Below are positions 13,105-23,520 of a DNA stretch of 64,000 nt, piece by piece. Each line of letters starts with the position of its first letter. Within the stretch, counting starts at the first letter, position 1. The position numbers and the translations under genes are program-made. This stretch comes from Hydnum rufescens UP504 (lineage: Eukaryota; Basidiomycota; Agaricomycetes; Cantharellales; Hydnaceae), in the NCBI GenBank assembly GCA_014904985.1, contig MU129072.1, forward strand, positions 74,976-138,975, written 5' to 3'. The notes below the pieces were generated by a model. That model was not told where the DNA came from. It made no database searches and saw only the letters and a list, made by a program, of their open reading frames with translations.

Positions 13105-13440
13105 ACACTGGGATTCTACTGGCTTGATCTACTTCCGTCTTTGGCCCTCTCATATGACTACGGGTGCCTCGCGTGCCTCTGTATGTACAGTCTCCCTTCA
13201 TGTTCATTGTTTCCTCGTCTGTATCCCCGATTTCTGTGCTGTTCTTGGTTATTTTGGTCCGTGGTCGTTCTCAACCTTGCACTCCCCCCTTTTTATAAAT
13301 ATTGTTTCATTTCCTGCCAAGTTTATGCCATTTTCGAGGCAGCGAAGAATGAACCGACTAATCATAGTGTGATATTCCCAGAGATAGCCAGTATCCAGAT
13401 GAGAAGACATGAACGACAAGCCCGTATGAAATCAACGGTA
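13105..13440. repeat. Third copy of the module's intergenic segment
   Basis: Homologous to 10940-11300 and 14600-14930 (shared TTCCTCGTCTGTATCCCCGA-type text and GCAGCGAAGAATGAACCG). It begins immediately after the gap, so its 5' part is missing from the assembly. Confidence 0.65.
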
Positions 13441-13480
13441 GCACCTCCACCCGTTTTCAAATGGAACTGTCCTCACGGCG

Positions 13481-13917
13481 ATGTGGCAGCTGTGCGCCGG
13501 CCATGGTATGACTGCTGATAAATTGGCCCATATCTCGCGTAGCGGGCCTGTCGCCAATATCAAGAAAGTCGGATCAAAGCTAGCGACACGAACCATCCTC
13601 CTGGCACTCACAGAGAAAGGTGAGATTATCAAAAGGAGTTGCGGTGCGTTGGTCTCCTCGCACCAAATTCACGTTATCATCAAGCGCGTGTCTTCGTCTT
13701 GTAAAATAATGGGGCCGTGTCTTTCCTTTCTCCAGGCAAACAAACCTTTGTCGTCAAGCAGATGATGCTTCTCGACCTCTGGATGAGCGCTCATCGTCTG
13801 CCTATAGACCCTACTTACTTCGCTATCCTTGAATGCAAGCAGTCCGATGAGGATGACATACCCACAGAGAAGGCGGACGCCCTACAAAAGGAAGTTGACC
13901 AGTGCGCAGAAAAATAA
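13481..13917 (+). CDS. Hypothetical gene fragment, two exons
   Basis: The first exon reads MWQLCAGHGMTADKLAHISR ... LATRTILLALTEK. A phase-1 GT..AG intron (13620-13735, 116 bp) joins it to GKQTFVVKQMMLLDLWMSAH ... EKADALQKEVDQCAEK and a TAA at 13917. The junction is clean and restores codons. The true N-terminus may lie in the gap. Downstream (14088 on) are exons homologous to copy 1 at 10418, so this may be the 5' half of the same gene. The family is unknown. The composition is helical and charged at the C-terminus. Confidence 0.45.
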
Positions 13918-14087
13918 AGGAACTCACGAGCTCGAATCAACTCCTCTTGGATGGTATGCCCTCAGTTTTCGCCATTTTGTCCAAACGTTCCTTCCAGGGT
14001 CTCCGGTCTCCATTGTGCTACCATCCTGATCGAAATTCTTGCATCCATTCACGACACCCCTTCTAGAATCAACTCAAATATGCCTTA

Positions 14088-14560
14088 GTCCGACAACAGA
14101 CTCTCTTCCGGCCCTCATCTCCATTCTCAGATCTTCGCTTGAAGGCCTGGATGATGTCCTTGCTCCATACCGTATTTCCTTCGCCAACGCGCCGATACCG
14201 AAGCCAAAGACGCTAACGACTGGATGAGAAGAATGGAAGAAACGCAAAAGATTTCAAAACGTTGCGTTGCTTTATTAAAGTCACCCTGCTGCGTTTATAC
14301 TTTGTTCCATCATGGTTTCTTGATATGCTGGACATGTCTTTCAAACGAAGCGGGGGCATGATCTAATACTATCCCCGCGGATTTGGTTTCTATTCTCCAA
14401 ATTTCCCTTCACAGGATTTGGTCGTCCATAACGGAGCATCTAAGTCCACCCGACACGTCCGAACTGGCGGAATCTCTCGATATCGAGTTCGACTCGGAAG
14501 AACACGAGGCACTCGAACGCTGACCTCTCTGTCAACCCGCAGCTAGACACAGGCCGGAAC
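14088..14560 (+). pseudogene. Hypothetical gene 3' exons, copy 2
   Basis: SLPALISILRSSLEGLDD is followed by APYRISFANAPIP, as in copy 1, but the frame breaks at KPKTLTTG where copy 1 continues to ARWREEWKN. The second exon (DLVVHNGASKSTRHVRTGG) is kept after an AG acceptor near 14415. The site corresponding to the MITE B insertion is empty here. Confidence 0.5.
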
Positions 14561-14973
14561 TACAGGTAGGACGAGTAAACACCGAGGTTCTGACGGGTCA
14601 TTTTTAATTCTTGCCGGCTTAATCTGCTTCCGTACTTCGGACCTCTTATACGACTACTAGTGTTGTAATATCCTCGGGTGCCTCTGGATGCGACGGTGTC
14701 TCCCTTCTCGTTCATTATTTCCTTATCCGTGTCCCCAATTTCTGTGCTGTTCTTCGCTATTTTGGTCCACGCTTGTTCTCGCCCTTCTTACAAGCATTGC
14801 CTTCGTTTCTGTGCCGTTTTCAGAGGCCGTGAAGAATGACCCGGTTAATCATAGTGGGAATATTTCCAGAGATACCCAGTGTGGAGAGACATAAACGACA
14901 AGGCCGTATGAAATTAACGGGTGCACCCCCGTAATCTACTCTGAATCTGAAGAACGGAAATCTAAAACATATC

Positions 14974-15351
14974 CTACAGGTGCAAGGACTCGCATGTACG
15001 GGGACGAATTTTCGTGGACGGCATCTCGTCCGGGAGAATTCCGTTTTCTTTTTTGTTCTCGGGAAGCAGCGCTCTCGGACGAGGGATCGACCATAATTCT
15101 CTCACTGCATCCTTCAAGTATCCTCTCAGTTTTTCGAAACCAAGGGATAGCATGTCCTGGAAAAACTCGCTGTACCGTCGTAGCAGGAATATGTGCGGTC
15201 GGAATAAAATACCTCCCACCTACGCGTGATCTGAATGTAAGGAGAAGGGAAACGCGTCATGGCCGTGGAAGTCGCACACCTCAAAGATGAGAGTCTCGGG
15301 TTCATCGAAATAAAGCGTGCCATGGCGTGGGGTAGTGGTCGCCGTTGCCAT
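14974..15351 (-). pseudogene. BTB/POZ-domain protein, copy 2, internally deleted
   Basis: Exon 1 (15351-15280) encodes 24 codons starting MATATTTPRHGTLYFDEP. A 60-bp GT..AG intron (15279-15220) is followed by VGGILFRPHIFLLRRYSEFF and QDMLSLGFEKLRG. After that the sequence jumps to the 3' segment (LWSIPRPRALLPENKK), which in copy 1 lies about 600 bp further on, and stops at 14974. The second half of the BTB fold and the helical tail are gone. The splice sites and the start are better preserved than in copy 1. Confidence 0.7.
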
Positions 15352-15518
15352 TGGTGCGCAATGTTAGTTTCGCGTGTGCGCAAATAGCCGGCGCAAAGGC
15401 TGTGCTCGCGCCTTCGCAACGCCGGTGGTGTGATGCAGTGTTGCTGGACCCCGGGTCAGACCGGGTCAGACCGGGTCCAGCCGTGACCCCCGATCAGACT
15501 TGGGGTGTTTGTCGATCC

Positions 15519-16522
15519 TTCCGCAACCGGATGCAAATACTGTTGCTACGGTGCGACTCAACGCCAAGACCCTTAGTGGCCCAAAACCTCGAAAAAATCA
15601 AATTGCGAATTTGGTCCTAGACAGTTGGTCAAATTTCATTAGACTGTTCCTTTTAAGCAGATCATGGTGGTGTACTTATTGTTAGTCCAACTTTACCAGG
15701 ACCTAGTGATGGCGCGACTTGATTTTCGGCGACTTCCAGCGACGTTCAAGTAACTTCGTACAACTTCCAAGTCACAGTCGAGTCGCAAGTTGTGACTGCT
15801 GGCACTTTCCATATGTGCATATAATATTCATTGCTCATCATCAAATAGACTGGCCTTTTCCACCAAATCAATGCAATTGACATCCCCACCGCAAAATACT
15901 GTTCAGTTTTGATTGATGAGAAGCCTGCTCCATCTGCATTTCTGCGAGGTCTGTTGTCCAGCCATCCGTGAAGTTCAGGCAATTCTTTTTCAACATAACC
16001 TTTAAGGCCTCCACAATTTTGGGTTTGAGACGACTGTGCGGCTTTGTTATTGTCTCGGAGCTTGAAGAAAAAATGAAAGTGTGAGGATCTTGGTTTAGGA
16101 ATTTGGGACTGGTGTGGGATCGAGACAATGACTATTATGAACAGTCTCCTTTGTCCAGATGATTTACAAATTACTGTACAATGTGTACAGAGCCAGCTTG
16201 TTTTGACTTCTATCTTGTATGTACGGAAGTTGTACTTCTTTCTCTTTCAAGGCTCTGGCAACGTGTTTATCAATCTATATTACAGGCAGTTTCAGCAGTG
16301 CACATAGAATTCTAACATGCAGTAAGAGTAATGTACAGTTAATAACAATATAAATGCCATAGAATTGATTTGGCTGGATGCTCACGCGGACCAAATGTAT
16401 GCGGCTGTAAAGGAGAGGCAATGCAGAGTGTGACAACGACGACAACGACTCATCGCAACTACCGCTCCTTAGAAACAGGGCATCATGTGCTGTTCGGATA
16501 CATCCGGTTGCGGAAGGATCGA
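15519..16522. repeat. Inverted repeat inside the hAT element
   Basis: GTCGATCCTTCCGCAACCGG (15519-15541) has its complement at 16500-16522. A direct copy of the neighbouring ATCAGACTTGGGGT also lies near 16533. This is either a nested element or an internal rearrangement of the hAT end. Confidence 0.6.
15746..16128 (-). pseudogene. Possible hAT transposase remnant
   Basis: Two overlapping minus-strand frames contain PKIVEALKVMLKKNCLNFTD and WKVPAVTTCDSTVTWKLYEV. They lie inside an element with hAT termini, and the first phrase has the style of hAT C-terminal regions. No complete domain or catalytic triad can be shown, so the call rests mainly on context. Confidence 0.3.
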
Positions 16523-16984
16523 CATACGACCCATCAGACTTGGGGTCTTTACCCCTGAGAGCACGTGAAGGTCGCATCAGCAGGCAACCAATCAAATTGA
16601 GGTGGTGGAATGGCATTAGACACCACATCCGTATCTCTTCCCACGACCACGGCTTCTGCCGGAAAGAGATCCCATGACATTATGTCGGCAATCTCCAATG
16701 GACTAAAACCAGTTGAGGACTTTGGGCAACATCCGGAAGCAAAAACCGGAAATTCGGCGCAGCAACTCAACGCCGGCCCAAGTTGAGGGGGGCATAACCA
16801 TGTAAATACCGTATTTAGGTGCACAAAATAAACGGAAATAGATTACTAGTAGCATTTTACAGCTACTTGAGATGTTTTAAGCGGATTTGAAGACAATACT
16901 CAGAAATTCCCAAAAAGGAAATTATTGACTTCCTGTGTGCATGAATGTGGTTCGTACAGGGAAGGAAGGGTGAGGTAAAATGAT

Positions 16985-17157
16985 GTCCAGAACAAGCCAA
17001 AATGAGGTTCTCCGAATGTCCAGCATGCTCCACTCCAGGGTATCAGATGGGTGCTTAATTCTAGCACTTGACCTAAGCGGGGTTCGAACCCCAGCAACGC
17101 AAAAGATGATACTTCAAATTCAGTCACACTACCCACTACACTATATAGATAGTACAA
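16985..17157 (-). mobile_element. tRNA-derived SINE (minus)
   Basis: On the minus strand an A-box-like TGTAGTGGGTAGTGTG (complement of 17125-17140) is followed by a B box GGTTCGAACCC (complement of about 17081-17092). A body beginning GAATTAAGCACCCATCTG follows. The body matches the second SINE 300 bp away. The tRNA fold is incomplete, so this is a SINE head and not a tRNA gene. Confidence 0.6.
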
Positions 17158-17224
17158 CTACCCATAGTTTCTGTATTTGCATCCGGATGTTGCCCAAAGT
17201 CAATTACTACTAAAACCAGTCTTG

Positions 17225-17850
17225 ACTTTCCGCCCCCTCCGGATGTAAACCAAGAATTTGGTGCACTAGTTTTGACACATTCAGATCCAATCCGAGATCA
17301 TGCCTTGCCCGACAACTCGGCGGCAGATCAGGAGGGTGTTATATACGTATAAAATGGGCCTGAGCTATGTGTCCTGTGTAGTGTAGTAGGTAATAGTGTT
17401 AGGGATTAAGTGTAAGTTTTTATTGTGCCACCGGTTCAAACCCCACCGAAGTTGAAGTTTTCTCCAAGTTTGAATTAAGCACTCATGCGGTACTCCGGCT
17501 TGCACCATGCAAAGCCCTCATGCTATGGTAAGGGGTCATCTACATGGTATTATGACCTCCCCCCTACCCCCATAGTCGCGCACATGCAAGAAGGTGGAAA
17601 TTTCCTTTTTTGGAATTCTGGAGAATCTTCTCCAAACCCGCCCAAAGCTTGTTGAATAACTTAAAATATACAATTTATGAAGTGTTTGCTTATGTTTCTG
17701 CTACCTAAAGATCATATCTAGCAACTTATCCATCCTCAGCCGGTGTTGAGTTATTTCCATTTTTGCATCCAGATGGTGTTGAGTCGCATTCAAAATAAAT
17801 TGTGCCGAACTCTGGGTTCTTGGTTTTACATCCGGAGGGGGCGGAAAGTA
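17225..17850. repeat. Inverted repeat pair flanking the second SINE
   Basis: ACTTTCCGCCCCCTCCGGAT followed by GTAAACCAAGAA (17225-17255) has its complement at 17818-17850. The 625-bp segment between them contains the plus-strand SINE. It may be a small TIR element nested in the hAT element. I could not define a target duplication. Confidence 0.55.
17375..17600 (+). mobile_element. tRNA-derived SINE (plus)
   Basis: A box near 17384-17396 (TAGTAGGTAATAGTG) and B box GGTTCAAACCCC (17433-17444), followed by GAATTAAGCACTCATGCGG and a body shared with the minus-strand copy. The two SINEs are head to head about 220 bp apart. The 3' end is approximate. Confidence 0.6.
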
Positions 17851-17980
17851 CTCAACTGATGAAAACCAAGACCTTGTTGACCTCATTGACCGTGGGATTG
17901 ACCGGGTCACAAAAGTCAGACCGGTCCGAAATTTGACCATTGACCTTTTCGGACCCAGGTCCAGCAACACTGGTGTGATG

Positions 17981-18262
17981 TCCCTGAAACACTGGAGCCC
18001 GGTTGCATTCAACCTTGGTTATGGCCTCCCCTTCACTTACTCCAGAAGTGTGATCTGTGCAATATCTGCAACAGAGAGTCCTAGCTCTGAGATATCCTTA
18101 ATGGAGGCATTTGCCACCAAGATAGAACAGCGTGATGAATGCCACTGCATTGTCTGTGGTGATGATGATGAGGCCATCCTCGAGCATGCCTACATCATCC
18201 CCAGAGATGAGGACAGGACTGTATGCCTATTATCCCTGTTGCATCTCATTTGTACTCATTGA
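17981..18262 (+). pseudogene. HNH endonuclease-like fragment
   Basis: The frame reads EQRDECHCIVCGDDDEAILE followed by HAYIIPRDED, the C-x2-C ... H-x-IIP pattern of fungal HNH_2-type proteins. The hAT insertion lies just upstream and the Gypsy LTR starts 20 bp past its stop, so both ends appear cut. The normal second half (H/N after the first HxxIIP) is missing. It is probably a remnant of a host or domesticated gene into which both elements inserted. Confidence 0.5.
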
Positions 18263-18281
18263 GCCTTATGCAGTGGGAAGA

Positions 18282-18496
18282 TGTGAGGGAACTGGATCCA
18301 GATTGGATCTGAGTCACTTGATCTCTTTGAGAAAGTGCTTAGAGTCGTCTGAGGGGACGGGATGACTGACCAAAGCAGCTTGATTCGAAAGGGGGGGAAC
18401 TCAAAAGATATCTACATACATCCAGTATCTAGCTAATATATGAGGGGCAGTCTTGTTACGTAATAGTGTGGTGCGGCTTTAGCCGGTATCCTCACA
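18282..18496 (-). repeat. Gypsy LTR (3' LTR in element orientation)
   Basis: A 215-bp repeat starting TGTGAGGGAACTGG and ending CCTCACA. The same 215 bp occurs at 55954-56168. The ends form the inverted repeat TGTGAGG/CCTCACA. On the minus strand a purine run (CTCCTGGGAGGGCGAC) immediately precedes it, as a polypurine tract would. The roughly 11 differences between the LTRs are transitions plus one G-run indel. Confidence 0.85.
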
Positions 18497-19553
18497 GTCG
18501 CCCTCCCAGGAGGCACATAGGGCTTGGGACTCCTGTCTAAAGTGTAAAACAAGATCATCAATATGAGTACCTCAGGATAAGTAGTGGAATCATGTTTCAG
18601 ATATCGGCAGAGTATGATTCTCCATCACCGGAGAGAGCTTCATTGGCTCCTGTCATGGCAGTATTGCCATCCGTTGTGTATTCACCCAGGGGGATGAAGT
18701 CATCAGTGAGTGGATCAGCATTGGGGTTCTGAGTTTCATGGTGTGTGGCATCCTCAGTGTTCTCTGCAGGGTCGGTAGGAGCAGGACCAGCCATAGTGAA
18801 TGATGCAAATACAGATACTGTGGGATTCGCGGGGGTGGCATCCGGCAGGTTGAAAGCAGGTGAGCCTAAAGGTAGCTCGTAATTATCGAGTGTATATGTC
18901 ATGTGGCCATATCTGTGATTGTGGCCATGGCCTCGTCCTTGGCCTTGTCCATGACCTCAGTAAGAATTACTGTTGCTTGGAAAATATCGAGGACAGGGAC
19001 GAGTGGGGCCTCGGGCAATCTGGTTGGCAACCCGTGAGAATGCACCCAGGACGGGGGTCATTAGCTCGCGCAGCATGGGGTCGCCAAATGGTTCGGAGTC
19101 GGGGTGTGGGATGCTATTTGCATAGGGACGACGGTAAGGGGAATAGCTCTCCCTACGATGCTGTCGGGATTGAGGCTCCATATGGGGGATGTGGGGAGAT
19201 GGCATGGGGAAGCGCTGGCCAAAGTCCATATGGCTCAGGTATGTTTCGTCTATGGCCAGGGTCTGCAATATTCGCGCTAACCTCAGATCGCAAAATCGCA
19301 TGGATGTCATTGAGCGCAAGGAAGCGGGTGAATGCGTGAGGTTGGACAGGTAGGTCCCTGGCCCCCTGCTTGAGAGATGACATCATCGAATGAGGTCCAC
19401 AACGAAACTGATCACCTCAGCTTATGTCGCGTGCAGTGAGATCTGCAGGCCATTGCCAGGTAGACATATTGAGAAGGGGCTGGGATCTAGGGGGTGAGGT
19501 TGGGGCCATACTGCAGATGCAGGAGGGGTGCACTCATAATTTGGTGGGTATCT
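18497..19553 (-). other. Gypsy 3' region downstream of integrase
   Basis: Minus-strand open stretches (18597-18902; 18957-19386) lie between the integrase/chromodomain end and the LTR. They are Pro/Asp-rich (NAMTGANEALSGDGESYSAD, for instance) with no recognisable domain. They may be a degraded third ORF or 3' untranslated sequence of the element. Confidence 0.5.
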
Positions 19554-20225
19554 TTATGGTGCGTGGCTGTGGACCCTAGTGAGATGGGGTACTGATTGTC
19601 CCTGGTATTGATCAGGAGTTTGCGGCTCGGTGTGGTTAGGTCCTGGAATTCCAGTGTTTACGGGGCTCGGCAGTCCTTGTCCATCACGTAGTTTGTGGAT
19701 GGGGACTCCAAGCGCTTCCAGGTAATCTGACAGTGCGGTTAAGTTACGCACTATTGCATATGGTTCCCAGCTTTGTTGCCCAGTGGTCCACTGGACCAAA
19801 AACATTGCATCTTTGCCTTTCCCTGAATGGGAAATCATAGAGGATACTGCAGTGTGGTCGGCTGGACCGAAACCAGGAATTGCTTCTTGGTGACGGGCCG
19901 GGAACCGTATGTCGTCGTTCGGAATATACGGGCGCAATTTTGAAGCATGGAACCGGGGTAGGATCCCTCGGGCCCGGAGCTCAGGGGGTAGTTCGAGCTC
20001 AAAGGTTGTTTGTGGCACGATTTCCCGTAGTATCCGAAAGGGGCCAATGAACTTCATGGTTAGTTTCCGGGCTCGACCTGGTGGCAGGCTGAGGTTCTCG
20101 GTGGACAGAAATACCATGTCGCCCACAATGAAAGGTGCGGGTCTTCTATGTCGGTTTGCTTCTCGGGTTTGTTTGACACGAGTCCAGATGATGGAGTCAT
20201 GTGCATCCAGGACCGCAGCATGCAT
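19554..20225 (-). pseudogene. Gypsy integrase C-terminal region with chromodomain-like end
   Basis: A 223-codon frame has VGDMVFLSTENLSLPPGRAR then KFIGPFRILREI and a later LVQWTTGQQSWEP. These are the SH3-like and chromodomain-like segments that end the pol polyprotein of chromoviruses. It follows the integrase core on the same strand, separated by a frame break near 20240-20275. Confidence 0.8.
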
Positions 20226-20272
20226 TCGTTGTGCGTGAGTTCGGACTCCAGGGTAAGCGGATTCATTATTGA

Positions 20273-20974
20273 TTAAAATGGGACTGGGGCGGGTGCCGTG
20301 TTTAGTTCAAATGGGGAGTATCCCGTTGTGTCAGAACTTGCTAGGTTCATAGCGAATTCAATGGCGGGTAGCCGTTGGACCCAATCCTTTTGGTTCAGGC
20401 TTACACACTGCCGAAGCATTTGAGTTAAGGTCCGGTTGGCCCGCTCTGTGGCTCCATCCGTTTCAGGGTGGTAAGCCGTTGACATCCGTAATTCTACCCC
20501 AATGAGATTATGTAGGTGGGTCCAAAATACACTTGTGAATAAGGAGTCTCGGTCACTGATGATCCGATCTGGTAGCCCATGTAGTTTATACACGTTGTCA
20601 AACATGAGCTCGGCGATATCCTTGGCCTTATACGTTTGTAGGGTTGGGACTAGGTGGACCATAGAAGAGAAATGGTCTATGATAACACAGATCATATCAA
20701 ATGCACCATTACGGTTTTTTGACAGAGGAAGAGGCCCGATCGAAGTCAATACCAATGGCTTGCCAGGGCCGTGAGGGTACTGGCAATGTGGATAATAAGC
20801 CGAAGGGCAATTGAGTCCAGTGCCTTTGAGGCATTGCAGGTGATACAGGAGGTACAGAATGCCTTCACATCTTTGTACATATCCTTCCACCAGACGTATC
20901 GGTGGAGGTAGGTAAAGGTTTTCTGTGGTCCCAGGTGGGCCAATAAGGAATGTGCATGTGATATAAGGATTTCC
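20273..20974 (-). pseudogene. Gypsy integrase: zinc finger and catalytic core
   Basis: The HHCC finger reads HAHSLLAHLGPQKTF ... FCTSCITCNASK. The core has GPLPLSKNRNGAFDMICVII, then the DxxF/DNGxEF-equivalent ISDRDSLFTSVFW, and STAYHPETDGATERANRTL with the catalytic Glu. One extra base near 20740 (GACTTCGATCGG) shifts the frame between finger and core. The reading frame upstream resumes beyond the 1.4-kb insertion. Confidence 0.85.
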
Positions 20975-22359
20975 CAGTGTAAGCAGGATGGTTATAAACC
21001 AATCCAACTACTGTCCGTGAGGTTGAGCCAGGGACGAAAGAGGGGATCACAGATCTAATCCAGTTGTTTAGGTTCGAGTGGAGGAAGGTCTTTTGAACAG
21101 GGGGAATTGCAGTGAGCCAGCAAAGCCCAAGCAATTAAGTGAGAAAGTGTGTTTCAGTCAAATTACCACACCCTAAGAATCCCTTCTTGAGACCTTAGTC
21201 AAAGTGTAGTTAGAATTCGCTTTTTGTAGTGAGAAATCACCCAGGAACCAGCAGCTGTTCAAGGAGCTTCAAACTGGAGGGAGGGGGAGAACTAATGAAT
21301 TTGTGTGCTAGCTGCACCTAATATACAATCCAGACTTCGACTCAATAGAAAGTGACAAAGTCGGACATAAGGGACACACAGAGAAAAAGAAATGAAGTTA
21401 AAATCCTCAAAACTGATGGAGATATTCCAATTTCAAGATAAAAGGGGAGATTGACACATTACATGCTATTCCTCCTTCAAACCTGGACAAGTTCCCTTAA
21501 GGAAAAGTGGAATAGGTTGCCCTGAGGGTCTTCTCCATCGGACATAAGAGGGCCGGAAGTAATTCGCTATTTTGAATGGTGGAGCAAGGGGGAGTCATGG
21601 GGAGGGAGGTGTCTTGTGAAAAATGGAGTTCGCGTCCGCTCGTTTTCCCTTGGTACCGTTAGATGCGCATTTTTGACAGCTTTCAGGGCGTGGTACTTGC
21701 GAATAAATCCGATAAGAATTGGCTTCGAAAATCAAGAAATACTCCTTCAGAGTATGAATCATGGCAAGATATTGTTACAGGGACCGCATTTTTGATCCGT
21801 TCATTTCGTGTTTGGTATCGTTCGATAGGTACGATTTGTAGCTTTCTGGGTGCAGTCGTTTCGAGTCGATCCAATCACAAATGACGGAGAAATTTGAAAC
21901 ATACTCCTTCAGAGTAGTGCAGCCCCTATCTGGATCATGTGACAGATCCGCAAGTCCAGAATCAGAACTAGGCCCGGTCCGCATCATTACATAATCACAA
22001 TTCATCACCCTTAAGGCAATAGGATGGCTTGGAAGAGCAGGCAAGTCATCCAGTCTTGAAGAAAGATGGCAAGTTGAATTGCCTTGTCCAAAGAAAATGG
22101 ACTTGAAGTAGGGCATAAACTGCCCCTTTTTGATGAGGACTGTTGAAGTCTGATGGATAGTCAATAAATTGACTGGTGGACATGGTAAAGGAATGAGGCA
22201 ATATTATGGGTTGGAAAGGGTAGGAATCCAATTGATTTCTTGAATAAATGAATGGCGATAAAATTAAATGAGCGTGGTGACATATAATTGATTCGTTCAT
22301 AGGGAAAATGGGCCTTGGATGAGGATTCTATGGTGTAGGGATTTATCCCTCCAACACTG
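20975..22359 (-). mobile_element. 1385-bp non-autonomous hAT-like element X, copy 1, inside Gypsy pol
   Basis: In the element's orientation the ends are CAGTGTTGGAGGGATAAATC and ...CTGCTTACACTG, imperfect inverted repeats beginning CAGTGT. The flanks are GATTCTCC (22360-22367) and GATTTCC (20968-20974), an 8-bp duplication with one lost base. Removing the element plus one flank restores pol in frame as DRRILISHAHSLLAHLG. Two other copies lie at 38118 and 44893. There is no transposase inside. It contains TATATAAAGG-type sequence and repeated GAAGGAGTAT modules. Confidence 0.8.
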
Positions 22360-22997
22360 GATTCTCCTGTCCTGATATTTCAGGTCTGGAATACAAAGAA
22401 TACTGTAAGGACCATTCTCCATATAGAGGTACTTCCCATCTTGGTATATAAAGTTTTTGTACCGTGATAGATATCCATCTGGGGTGTTGGCTACCTCTGG
22501 TGAATCCACAATTATAGAGAAGAAAGGGTCTTCAGAATATTTCCCTGCCAGATAGTCTGGAAGGACTAGTCCGGGGGCAGATCCAGAGGTCAGTGAGACC
22601 AGTAATGGAGGTCTCTTTGTTAGCTTGTCAATTTCATCGCCAAGTACATTTTCAGCTAGGGTGATGGCTTAGAGACAGCTGATTTCTGATGGAGATGTTC
22701 TGGTACTTTAATTCTTAACTTCAGCTTTTCCATAGGGGCTGAAGTAGTTTCAGGGGGGGTGGACACCACTGGGGTCTTAGTGATTGTGGTGGTTGGTGCC
22801 ACTGGCAGTTTCCGGGGCTGTGGCCGGGCTTTGGCTGCAATAGCAGGCCGAGGTGTTCGGGTACGGAGAACCCGAGGTTGAATGGCTAGGGGTCCTGTGT
22901 CTAAGGGTCGGGTGAAAGCCATGTGTGGTGCAATTGCCTTAGATAGGATTACCCCTGGGTCAGATGAAGACCATTCTGAGATGAATTCGGATTCAGC
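22360..22997 (-). pseudogene. Gypsy pol, linker between RNase H and integrase
   Basis: Minus-strand reading gives a Pro/Thr-rich segment (TRTPRPAIAAKARPQPRKLP) and then SEDPFFSIIVDSPEVANTPD ... ILCIPDLKYQDRRI, the usual connector before the integrase finger. The frame is interrupted near 22660-22920. Confidence 0.65.
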
Positions 22998-23182
22998 TCA
23001 TTCAGTACCTAGGGGTTCATCACTGTAGATCCTGGATAAGGCATCTGGGAAACCATTGAGATTCCCTGGGAGGTACATTATGGTGAAATCATAATCACTT
23101 AGGGCATCAAGCCACTGAGCTTGGCGAGCTGACAATTTCGACTGAGATTGAAGGAACTGGAGGGGTTTATGGTCCATGTTAG
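22998..23182 (-). pseudogene. Gypsy RNase H C-terminal end
   Basis: MDHKPLQFLQSQSKLSARQA, QWLDALSDYDFTIMYLPGN and FPDALSR are the conserved end of the reverse transcriptase/RNase H unit. The upstream part (RT palm, first RNase H Asp/Glu) is missing. A GC-rich repeat begins at the break. Confidence 0.85.
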
Positions 23183-23345
23183 GGTATTGCACGGGGTTTC
23201 GAAACCCGCGGGTTTTGACCCCGCGGGGGAAATCCCCGCGGGGCAGGAGTACCAATGTGGACCCATGCCTAAAACCCGCCAAGAACCCGCCATTCCCGGG
23301 GATATGAGGGCGGGTTTGAATATCTCTCAGGTCTCTGAATATGCA
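23183..23345. repeat. GC-rich palindromic repeat, copy 1
   Basis: It starts AGGGTATTGCACGGGGTTTC and is packed with AAACCCGCGGGTTTT and CCCCGCGGGG palindromes. A second copy in opposite orientation is at 26522-26672, and both have the terminal AGGGTATTGCA facing pol sequence. The element type is unknown, and the outer end towards 23345 is approximate. Confidence 0.65.
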
Positions 23346-23520
23346 TAGAGGATGGTTGGTTCCCTCACTTTCCTATTTCAGTGACCCTTTGTCACTATTG
23401 ATTACTATACCACTACTTATTATTTATTATTATATATACATTGTATAGGAGGCAGACTTCTATGTGGATACCCTTGAGCAGGTTTTGTGTAGGGGTTCAC
23501 GGAGGTTTCGAGCTTAGAAT
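23346..23520. other. AT-rich spacer
   Basis: No gene or recognised repeat. A TATTATTTATTATTATATAT-type AT tract lies near 23430. Confidence 0.4.

Larger units (their letters stand above)
15436..17972. mobile_element. hAT-superfamily element with perfect 8-bp target duplication
   Basis: The termini are CAGTGTTGCTGGACC (left, 15436) and its complement GGTCCAGCAACACTG (right, ending 17972). GTGTGATG occurs directly on both sides (15428-15435 and 17973-17980), an 8-bp target-site duplication as hAT elements make. The length is 2537 bp. The interior is patchy: a weak transposase remnant on the minus strand, two SINEs and further inverted repeats. The terminal zones also carry repeated ACCGGGTC text. 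Confidence 0.9.

Noticed and set aside
12461..13372. Long open frames across 12.5-13.4 kb
   Set aside because: They consist mostly of Ns.
17060..17145. Functional tRNA gene on the minus strand
   Set aside because: A and B boxes are present but the arms do not close into a cloverleaf, and the body is shared with a second SINE.
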